A DNA stretch of 64,000 nt from the NCBI GenBank assembly GCA_963922205.1, contig CAWUHX010000112.1, positions 990,598 through 1,054,597 of the forward strand, in the 5' to 3' direction. Every line of letters begins with the position of its first letter. Within the stretch, counting starts at the first letter, position 1. Shown here one piece after another: positions 55,086 to 64,000 of the stretch. A model generated the notes under the pieces. It was not told where the DNA came from. It did no database searches and saw only the letters and a list, made by a program, of their open reading frames with translations. The stretch is from Romanomermis culicivorax. Lineage: Eukaryota > Nematoda > Enoplea > Mermithida > Mermithidae. A program made the position numbers and the translations under genes.

Positions 55086-56285
55086 TGACTCACAGATTTC
55101 ATATGTTATGAACATTAAAGATGAAGACAGCCTTGTTTGAAACTGTCACTATTACACGAAGGAACAGGAATCTCGGTATTTCTCAAAGTTTATAAGTGAC
55201 AGCCGTGCGTTGATGATCTTCGAAAGTTGGCACAGTGTTTCACGGAACAAATGTTTTCCCAGTACTGTGTGTCCATAAATGAAATACATTGAATACTTTC
55301 ACAACAGATATGAATGTGAAATATTGAATATAAGTCAAGAGCATCAATCAACACACAATTTACACATTTGAATCATTTCCATATGATATCTGATTATTAA
55401 GATAACAAAAATTGAAATCAAAAGCTCAAGATCGTATCTCTGATCATTAAAAATAATACAGAACCTGGTCCGAAATCCATATTTAGATCCAGGAGGCTTC
55501 TTTGAATGTTACTCTCTCACCTGTATCTAAAATCAAATAGCTAATCAAGATGAAATATATATTATTCCAATTAGGATTCACGTGGAAAAATTGAAAATCC
55601 ATATTAATATGCAAATTAAGGCGTTAAACCGCGTTCAAAATATCCAAAAGTGACGTCATATGCAAATATTCTTCGCAGAGGCAATAAGAAGCCTAAATTT
55701 TTAGCGCCAGATGTTATTTTTGGTTAAAACGACGATCAAAATCGAGTTGAACGAAAAACGACATGAGTTCGAAGAACACGCAACCTAAAAAATTCTAATG
55801 ACGAAAAAAACAATGGCACATCGAAAACGGGCTAGTTTTCTTTGAAGTCCAAATTTTCGCCCTTGCTCAAACTTTTCTAACTTTTCTTTTGCTCGCCGAG
55901 ATTTTTTTCCAGCGGGAATGATTGAAAAGTTTAGATAAACAGGTATAAAAAGCAAATGTGAAAACAGAAACAAAAGCATAAAATTAATGCGTAATATTCC
56001 ACGAGTTGAATGACAACATATGATATTAAATATTCAGGGTGGTTTAGAATTTCACGGGATACTAAAAGCAATGGCCGGCGGCATGACTGTTACTGGATAT
56101 GTGACAAATTCAGACTTCGACTTCGGAACAAGGGCAAATAAAGACATGAATACGTGCTGTGCGTCCTTCTATTATTTTTGTCACATTTAGTCACTCGAAT
56201 GTCTTCTGATAAGGGTATATCACCTGCAGTGTGTACAGAAAATCGAAGCTTTCGCTTTGTGCCGGTGTTTTTCCCATTGTTTTAC
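55086..56285. other. Intergenic, nothing recognised
   Basis: Part of the 4.5 kb between the fbl-1 and B9D1 starts. AT-rich; short frames only (for example 55979-55785, minus, Lys/Arg-rich and hydrophobic, no known family). Confidence 0.5.
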
Positions 56286-56520
56286 TACATTACGTTGATT
56301 TTGAAATGATCGATGCAGTTGTCAGAGTTTTGGTAAACGCGGCCTTACAAGAGATCAGGATATCGATGTCGATAATTTTGAAGTGGCTGAAAAGAGTGAT
56401 AATCAAGGAGTTTGTCATGGAAAAAATTTATTGATTAGTGCCAACGAGCCTCCCATGATTTTGGTAAAAGTTTTACTGCGACCTCGCTGCATCGCTTATT
56501 TCAGAATGAATGGAGTATAG
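56286..56520. repeat. MITE family M1 copy, intergenic
   Basis: Full-length simple copy: ATTTTGAAATGATCGATGCA ... CTCGCTGCATCGCTTATTTC, about 235 bp. Confidence 0.73.
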
Positions 56521-57149
56521 CAGTTATGACAAAATTTGTAATTTTTGAAATTGTTTGAACTATAAATCGTATTTTACATCAAATTTCGAATGTTATCGCC
56601 GAATCTTGTGACTAATGTTGATACGTATTCTAATGAATGTTTTTCAAAATTAGTATCTAAATTAGTATCAGATCTTTTTGGGCTCCAGATACTAATAAAT
56701 ATTGATTTCATTTGTCTACTTTTACACTGGATGCACAAGAAATAAACTGCATCAGAACAGTGGCATCAGTAAATCACAGTAGCGTAAAAGAGCTTGCTCA
56801 TATGAGGTAAAAGGATTATGTAACCCTTTCACTTATGATATACATGAGTACGGCACAATAACTTACCTACACTGGTCAAATAGTACCGTTTTACTTAGGT
56901 CCGTCTTGACTGAGCACCCAATGTTACAGCGACGTGTAAGACGGGTGCCCCAAGAAAATACAGAGCTCGGGTGGCAATGCAAGGCAGAGTGCCAGGTTAT
57001 GTGGATTTTATCGCTTCAAAGTAGTTCACGTTTATACGATATCGCCATGTATCCTAGTATCATTCGTACCTCATTCCATCCTTAACTAAGAAAAATCTAA
57101 AATGTTTAGAAGTATTGAATCATTCAACTGAATTAGAGAACTTGAATTA

Positions 57150-57497
57150 ACTATATCCCATTTATTTGGAAATGACAGACGCAGCGACAACCAAAAAAGT
57201 AGGTTCATGTTGGTAGACAGTTTCACAGAGTGGAAAAATTTTCACTGTAGAAAACGCTAAATTTCTTCTTGATAAATGATTCTTATCCACTTTTGATTTG
57301 GATAGATATGTGTTTGACCGCTGAGCGTTATTCGAAAAATTTTTAACAATTAATGAGGTTACGTGAAAAAAGTTTCTGCTGTTTTTTTACTGCGCATCGA
57401 CGATAGATTTTCTTCGTTCATTACAATAATATGTTTTTCGGTATTTTCCTTTTGTGGGATCACTGCATCGATCATTTTAAAATGAATGAAGTACAGT
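57150..57497. repeat. MITE family M2 copy upstream of B9D1
   Basis: CCATTTATTTGGAAATGACA ... CACTGCATCGATCATTTTAA. About 350 bp, ending 180 bp before the B9D1 start codon, so B9D1 promoter sequence is short or overlaps it. Confidence 0.72.
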
Positions 57498-57677
57498 GTG
57501 GCTAAAGTAAATTACTATCGATTTTCGCTACACGATATTTTTACCACCGCTAGCTATTGACTTGGGCATATGAAAAAGCAATAGAATGTTTACTTTCATC
57601 TCTATAGCAACTCATGGTATGTATACTGGTTAGGGCAGTAGGATTGATACTTTTATTATGTGAATCATGCCAAACAA

Positions 57678-57737
57678 ATGTCAGGGAGTGTTCAAAATTT
57701 CATTTATTTGGCCAACGGACAGATTGAAAACGCGGAA
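57678..57737 (+). CDS. B9D1: B9D1 exon 1
   Basis: Start ATG then [19 protein letters not shown], donor GCGGAA/GTGAGT (phase 0). Matches human ...SVFLLMVNGQVESAQ. The start is the only in-frame Met before this block. Confidence 0.9.
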
Positions 57738-60700
57738 GTGAGTTTGTTGCAAATAAGAACTTAAATGATTGTTAATCAAAATATTTTCCTCCTACAGTTC
57801 CCACATTTGCAAAATTTATACTTGAAATATTTATTCGTTACAGGAGCTGATTGGTCCATTATTTCGGTAAGATATTCCATTTTATCTGTTTTACATCTGC
57901 ATCATTTGACCAAACTGAAATTTTGCATGTCAAAAGAATGCTGAAAGTTTCTATTTTAATTTTCAGCCGGAAAATAAAATGCAAGTTTTCAGGATGTTCG
58001 ATACTTATAGAAGAAAGTTAGTTATTTTGGAAAATCCTTTCATGCGTAAAATGGCAACTAACAACAAATCACTTCCCTCGACGTGAGAAATTCCATCGTA
58101 AAATTCTGCATACCAAGTCAATTGATAAAAACATTAGGAAACGTTTTGTCCCTGAGGATAACGATAATGATTGACTCGGATTAATCATGATCAGTTCTTG
58201 TCATCGTTTGTCTTTATCATGGAAATAGTGAAATTCGTGCAAGTTTTCAGACGACTTTTTAAGGCATTTTAGGGCATTGAAGAAGGTATCACTCAAGTTT
58301 GTCGAACGAATGAAGTGTCAAATCACAAAAACAATTTCGTGATTAATTTTCCATTCGAAATTGGTTTCAAGTCGACAAATCCATTCGGATGTGAGTATAT
58401 GTGAACAAAGACCCGTTGAAACCACTGATGTTTCCGATATCCCATCATGACATTTATTCGAAGTAGGAATCGTTGGTTGTGGCATTCTTCACATGGGGTC
58501 TCAATGTGTCAAGCTTAGCAATGACGTGTGTAGATATTTTGATTATTGAAAATTGTTAATGGTGATTGGTGATCATATGACACAGTTTTACACAGTTCAT
58601 TGAATTTCAGGGCCTCAAATCGTCCTTTGTTGCTACGGTAGCGACTTTTTCGGGAATGACGTCATTCGAGGTTATGGAGCGTGCCATATTCCAATTTCAG
58701 CCGGGTCGTAAGTGTGATTGAACTCATGAATGTACTTGAAACAGCGAATTTCCGAACGGAAACTCGACAGTTTTAATTATGATAAGTCAAACATAAACTA
58801 TGTACCTGAAAGACAGATATTTTGAGTATCCTGGTACCTTGGTATTACTGCGACATTCATTCTACATGAAAATCAAAATTCGCATAGGTATAGTAACCCA
58901 AAGTTTAAAATTTTTCAATTTCTTTGATGTTTTATTCTTGTACAGAATCGAAGATATTTTAGCCTAACAATGCTATAACTTTTTACTAACTCTTGTGTTC
59001 GGAAGACATTTCAATTTATCGCAAAAAACACCCCAAAATCATTAATTGTACACCTTTTCACAAAATTTAAAGTATGAAAAACGAGGCGAGAAATGGACAC
59101 GAAGGGAATGTCTACAGATCACCTTCTCATACAAAAAAGTTGCTAAATGGAATTGAATCTGTCATCGATGATATGCCGGAGATACAAAATGTATTCCGAT
59201 CGGGTAAATTGCAGGACAATACGTACATTGACTTATTCATCAGATCTAATTGTTCAAGGCTCAATGGTTTCTAAGCGGGGTGCCTCAAATGACCGTGAAA
59301 AATGTTTTAAATTTGATCGAAATCCTCGACTTTAATTTATGAACAAACGGCAAGGAGTTATTCTGATACCCTGTTTCAGTTTAAACTCACTCGGCAAACT
59401 ATTTTTTCCTTAATTTTTTTCATCTAACACAATGTGATGTGAAACTGGGTGATTTCAATCGCAACTGGCTTTTTCGCTGCTTATAGGATAGAAGCGGCCT
59501 GTGCAGCAAGCTCATATTTGCAATATAAATCTTCCAGGTTCATTTTTGTTTAGTTGACGCAACAATGAAAAAATGCTTAGAGTGTCGTCTGAGCATCCAT
59601 TGAAGCTAATCTAACGAAACTTTATCGTTGTTCCGATGCAGATCTTTCCTTCCGATTTCTGTAGTAAAACAGCATTCAATACAAGCAACATTCAGTACAA
59701 GCAACAGTGAAGACTTAATGACGTTTGACAGCGTTTCTACACTGAACCCTCGCAAATCTCCAAATGATACGCGAATCAGATTTAAACTTCCACAAAATAT
59801 GTTGGACCAAAGTATCCCATGTAGGAAGGTGCGTTTTTTTTCAGAATTTTGGCCTCATTTACGACACTTGGAAATTTTGTAAAAAATCTAAATTGTAGGA
59901 TAAGAAACCCGTTTTTACATGAAGTTATAGAACATTATCTTATGCACATGTTGAAAGTTTAACATAAACGAGTGTCCTCCCCAGGCTGACGTGCTGAGCA
60001 AATCGGTAGAACTGCGAAATTTCGAGCTTTTCTGTACTCTAGGAAAGCAAATTTATGTTTCCATGCAAAATCGTCTTTAGGCATGATTTATTTACAACTT
60101 ATCAAAGGTAAATGTAATACAAGGTCGAATCTGTCAGGAGCTGCATATTGAATACCAACCAAAACTTTCTTTTCATATTCAGGCATAAAACTAGGATACC
60201 AATGTTTGTTCCGGACTCTTCGTCAATAGTCCAAAGATTTTTAGGATGGCTCCTTAGTCGTCGACCGGAGCTCATAAATCCGTCCAGCATTGCTAAAGCT
60301 GAGAATCGCGAAGGTAACTTTTAAAAAGCTCGTGGGAAAAGTTTTGATATCGATGAAAAACTATTGAAAAAAGTTCCAATTACCGGCAATGGAATTCCAC
60401 ATTGATATTTCAACGGGAAAGAACTTTCAGGAGTAAATAAAGAAAAACGCAAATGTTCAATAGCGTTAAATAGTCCAGGGCGACCTCTGTGATACACCAT
60501 GAAAACTTTGATTATAACGATCAATGAAGTACAAAGTGTAGCGAAACATGCTTTCAATAAAGCACTGTGAATTCTGCAAAATTGTATCTTTCTAACAGCC
60601 CATCGCTGATACTTCGTTAACAAAAAGTTTTGAACCTCCATCAAATTTGATATCTCACGATCTGTAAAAGTGCAAGATTGATTTCAGGTTTCTGATGTTA

Positions 60701-62194
60701 TGAGTGCGTCTTATTTCAAATGCGGTTTCCTGCTGATCTATATCTAGCTCATGGGACTGAGTATGACTGAACGGCGAACCCCGCTTGCGGATGCGGACGA
60801 CGGATTGCGTCTGAATAGCGGATGCGGTCGCGGATAGTGCACACGGAATCCGCATTTTTTGAGGCGTCTTTTGACTAAAAGGCGAATTGCTTATGACTGA
60901 ATCAGCAATTTTGACGAATTTTGCTGTTTGAAGATCAAGCCTAAATCTGAGCCGATTTTCAAAGTCTAAGCTTGGTCTCAGACTTGAGAAATTAACAATT
61001 CGCATCCGACTTTCAGACGCCAAAATCGGTCAAAAAATGCGGAATCGTGTCCGCCAACTGCATCCACCTTTCTGATACAATCCGCTGTCCGCATCCGCAA
61101 GCGGATTCCGCCGTTTAGACACAACCTATGAAACCCATTGAGGCTTTTCGTTTGGAATATTCATGCAAATTTTAGGGTTAAAACCCTTTGAGCAGAACTG
61201 GTTAATGTGACATTATCTAGGGGCCCAACCGGTTAATCCTACTACCAGAAATTTTTGACCTTGGCTCTGCAGACCACGGGCATACCCTAAGCCTAAGCCT
61301 AGCCTATAGAGACTGATAAGCCTAAGCTTCAGGATGGTTCTCCTTGTGAGATCCTCATAAGTTATAAAACTATGTGGAGCATCTTGGTTGAAATAACATG
61401 CATTTTATGTCGAATGAAGCAGATTATAAATAATTTAATATGTAAACCATCGGATTTTTTTATTTTTGTAGATTATTTCCCTACAGTTTTCTCGAATGCA
61501 ACTTTTGAATTTCCTAGGCTTTCTGGGTTAAGTATTTAGACAAGGTTGTTTCACCCTTTGATTTTTGGCTCGTGCATAGCTTGTAAATGTAGTATCAGGG
61601 TTAGAATCTGCTGCTGCAAACGGGCGTAACGAAACGTATACGTACGGAAAAGACACTGCAAAACATTCTACAAAACAAAACTTTCAGCATAAGTTGAAAA
61701 TTAGTCTTCTTGTAGCTATGCACGTGAAAACTCAGGGATTCGTCGACGTCATGTGGAACATTGTGACTAAAGACACCAAAAAATTAGCCTTCGATTTGAA
61801 TCCCAAAAGTCTGTCCTTACTCAGCGATTTCCCTCTGCAACTGCCAACCACCGCGTCCGCTTTACCGCCGCCCAGACTTGGTATAGAGCCTGCAAATCCT
61901 GTGGAAGAAATCGCGTCGCTGAACAATAACGCCAATATCGAAAACGGACAGCCCCCGGAACAACCGTCAACTTCCGTGGAATTGTTCAGAGCGAGTAAGG
62001 AAACCGTCACGCAAAATGAGAATGAAGAGCGAGAAACCATGTCTACGCAAAATATCCAAATGATTGCTCCAGCGGTGCCGACTAACGGACAATCGACCAG
62101 ATTGTTTAGACCAGAAAAAATGCCAAGAAATAAGAGAGTTATGGATACCGTCGATGAAATTTCCGAAGAGAAAGATATTCAAAGTGAAAATTAA
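57678..62194 (+). CDS. B9D1: B9 domain-containing protein 1 (ciliary transition zone)
   Basis: B9D1 (MKSR-1) is a B9/C2-like subunit of the MKS complex at the ciliary transition zone, where it helps gate membrane proteins (established for the family). Six exons: 57678-57737, 57798-57866, 58273-58390, 58611-58707, 60183-60313, 61716-62194, all in phase with GT/AG borders. The B9 domain is readable: [54 protein letters not shown] joining [34 protein letters not shown] and [40 protein letters not shown]. These follow human B9D1 block by block. The predicted protein is about 315 residues against 204 in human, because of a roughly 130-residue Pro/Asn/Glu-rich, probably disordered tail. In a nematode it should act in sensory-neuron cilia. 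Confidence 0.93.
57798..57866 (+). CDS. B9D1: B9D1 exon 2
   Basis: Acceptor [29 protein letters not shown], donor TTTCG/GTAAGA. Phase 0 to 0. Confidence 0.9.
58273..58390 (+). CDS. B9D1: B9D1 exon 3
   Basis: Acceptor [27 protein letters not shown], then [18 protein letters not shown]. Donor CGGAT/GTGAGT, phase 1. Confidence 0.92.
58611..58707 (+). CDS. B9D1: B9D1 exon 4
   Basis: Acceptor [43 protein letters not shown]. Donor GGGTC/GTAAGT, phase 2. Confidence 0.93.
58708..60182. other. B9D1 intron 4, with dispersed repeat copy B
   Basis: 59770 to about 60170 aligns by eye with 19060-19490 (copy A). A plus-strand frame 59628-59882 ends [18 protein letters not shown] ... [12 protein letters not shown], similar to the end of the copy A frame. 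No other feature recognised. Confidence 0.4.
60183..60313 (+). CDS. B9D1: B9D1 exon 5
   Basis: Acceptor [29 protein letters not shown], then [20 protein letters not shown]. Donor GAAG/GTAACT, phase 1. Confidence 0.92.
60765..61125. mobile_element. Foldback element FB6 (TCCGCATCCGC motifs), in B9D1 intron 5
   Basis: Left arm (60765-60885) GAACGGCGAACCCCGCTTGC and GGATGCGG units. Right arm (61010-61125) is the reverse complement (AATCCGCTGTCCGCATCCGC, AAGCGGATTCCGCCGTTTAG). The roughly 125 bp loop is not coding. Confidence 0.75.
61716..62194 (+). CDS. B9D1: B9D1 exon 6 and C-terminal extension
   Basis: Acceptor CTTCTTGTAG, then [27 protein letters not shown]. From about residue 28 of the exon the sequence becomes low-complexity (Pro, Asn, Glu, Thr). 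It ends with a charged stretch ([20 protein letters not shown]) and a TAA. The extension has no counterpart in the human protein. Confidence 0.88.
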
Positions 62195-63230
62195 CATTTG
62201 ACTAACATCAGTGTATGTATTATCTCTCACTATAATGTTCATAAAGAGTGCGATTCAGAAGTGAGAAACCCTAGGATTTTTGATCGACGATAGTCTTCCC
62301 ATAATTTTATTGCCGATTCCCTCAATTTCAACCCCAATTCAGAAGTAACAAGTCCTAGGTTTTTCATAGGCGTCATCGTTATAGCGAATGTATCCTTATG
62401 CCGAATAATTTATTAATTCTAGGTATCCCGAACATATACAATTTTGCTTTTTATTCCGTCGCATTGACTGATTCTCACTACACGGAATACACATTTTTGT
62501 CCATGTTGTCAACTGTTCGAACATTCCAAAAATTTGTGAGAGGATCCTGGTCAGCTTGCGATTAGACGCTCAGGCTTAGGCTTAGTATCTTCCATATTAA
62601 TACTAAGAAAAGCAAGTGTGGGGAATCAATCTTTGTTTTATTGTAAAATCACGTGAAAAGATTGTTTCATTGTAAACTACCATGGGCAAGTATATATTAG
62701 TACTGTACTGTCAGATTTTTCTTCTCATTTTATAACATTATTCGGGATACCGATACGTACGGGATATCAATACACTGGGAGTACCGATACATTCGGCACA
62801 CCTACACAATCGACCTTGTTGAGTTGGGCTTGATAATCATTAAGGAGATCGATTTGTTTTAAAAAAAATAACTGAAGTCGGCCAAAATTTCACGTTTTGA
62901 TACATCAATAGACCGGTAAGAGCGGATATCTATGCTTATTTTTGATCAATATGTCTAAAATAGTTGTGCGGTTTAACCATCGCGCTACTATAGGGTTCAA
63001 ATAAAATCTGATGAAATTCAAGCTCTGAAATCATAAATGCGTCTCCGAGGTTAACCATAATCTCAATACATCAAGTTGTTTTTATTTTTCGTCCAAAAAG
63101 ACAAACTTGATTTAATTTTTTCCATGAATGCATCTTTTCTGCTCTGCAATTTTATGAAATTGTTTTTACGTAAGACAATGCCGTTTCCCGATTACACAAT
63201 CTTCCAACATTTTGAGAAAAATCTCTTGGG
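62195..63230. other. Downstream of B9D1, nothing recognised
   Basis: Presumed 3' UTR and intergenic DNA. No gene or RNA seen. Confidence 0.5.
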
Positions 63231-63473
63231 ACTATAATCTGTTTTTCATAAAGTGCTAGTAAAGTGAAAATGGACAAAAATTAGCACTGTCTTTGAGATC
63301 GTTTACACAAACCTTTGACTATGAAATTTTTCATTCAAAGGTATCTAAAGGTTAATTGAGTATGCTCGCATGTTTTCGGTGCTGTATGACATACGGTTTA
63401 GCTGAAAATCTTAACAATGAGATTGTACTTGCTTACCACCCTCATTTAGAAACATTTCAAGAAAAAACGACTG
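63231..63473. repeat. MITE family M3 copy
   Basis: Left ACTATAATCTGTTTTTCATA, right AACATTTCAAGAAAAAACGA. Internal TGACATACGGTTTAGC is also seen in the 22221-22453 copy (TGACATACGACTTAG). The last 530 bp of the window show nothing further. Confidence 0.7.
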
Positions 63474-64000
63474 TAAAATAATATTCTACTAGTTAGGATG
63501 AATACAAATGATCCTGAAAACTAATTTACATGAGTAGTATTGATACCTTTTACTGTTGATATTGACAAAATTTGGTTGTGCATCAATTGACTCGAACCTT
63601 TTTCCGATTTGCCCAAAATATTAATATGTCAGAGAAAACGAGATTCATTCAATTTTTCCAAGACGAGTATTCATACATTCGGGTTCTAGAAATGACTTCC
63701 TGATGTTGGTTAGTTTTATGAATGACGCTCGTTTACAAAACGACGATGTATTAGAGTGAATTTATTGATCAAATAAATCAACTATGACATTTTCCTACTT
63801 CTCACTGAAAACGCTTCATATAGTCAAGCAGAATGTTTCTAGGTTCCCAGCCCGCCTGATTTGCATCTCCTGTCTTCACAGGTCTATAACACTCAATTGT
63901 ATGTATTTCTACACAAATTTACACTAATCAAAAAATCGAAAACGCCTTGATTTTACCGGAATCCGCGCAGTTTCATCTTTCTTGCTGTATTCTCCTTCCC

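Noticed and set aside
57967-58011. Possible extra B9D1 exon ([17 protein letters not shown])
   Set aside because: It has an acceptor-like border, but exon 2 joins exon 3 directly in phase and gives the family spacing (W then GIEEG); the extra piece has no counterpart.
60102-60290. Minus-strand frame that I first took for a second fibulin-like end
   Set aside because: It is the antisense of B9D1 exon 5, whose plus-strand reading matches B9D1 strongly and keeps splice phase.

Overview
The window looks like a nematode nuclear genome, AT-rich and repeat-rich. Evidence: short-intron genes with GT...TTTCAG-type splice sites, a long array of TTAGGC (the nematode telomere unit), and Ty3/Gypsy-like elements. 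A mermithid such as Romanomermis is my guess from the look of the retroelement proteins; this is inference only. No prokaryotic feature is present.

There are two host genes, arranged head to head. (1) A fibulin-1 orthologue (fbl-1) lies on the minus strand, 53145 to 19422. I could build it exon by exon with consistent splice phases: signal peptide, anaphylatoxin-like Cys modules, about eleven EGF/cbEGF modules, then two alternative C-terminal domains. A fibulin-1C-type end lies at 22001-21405 and a fibulin-1D-type end at 19961-19422, in the same C-then-D order as the vertebrate gene. (2) B9D1 (MKS/B9 ciliary transition-zone protein) lies on the plus strand, 57678-62194, in six exons with fully consistent phases. 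Most of these exons are too short to show as long ORFs.

The rest is mostly mobile DNA. Element 1 (2483-18948, plus strand) is a decayed LTR retrotransposon carrying an inverted-repeat element in gag and an inverted fragment of a third retroelement (11462 to about 13985). Element 2 (28111-42192, minus strand) is a 14.1 kb LTR retrotransposon with two 555 bp LTRs, a PBS, a PPT and a 4 bp target duplication, inserted in an fbl-1 intron in the same orientation as the gene. Besides gag-pol, it has a long extra region downstream of integrase that begins with a WRN-type DEDDy 3'-5' exonuclease domain whose motifs are all visible. This is the most unusual gene content in the window.

Six inverted-repeat (foldback) elements have arms made of short, degenerate, GC-containing motif arrays (873-1801, 5304-6851, 49389-50238, 53434-53668, 54020-54788, 60765-61125). 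One of them encloses the TTAGGC telomere-like array. There are also three MITE-like families (called M1, M2, M3 here), a 2.1 kb DNA element with about 200 bp terminal inverted repeats, a tRNA-like sequence interrupted in its T loop, and a partial Harbinger transposon at the left edge.

All three retroelements look inactive (stops, frameshifts, mutated catalytic residues). Exon and element edges were read by eye and may be off by a base or a few.
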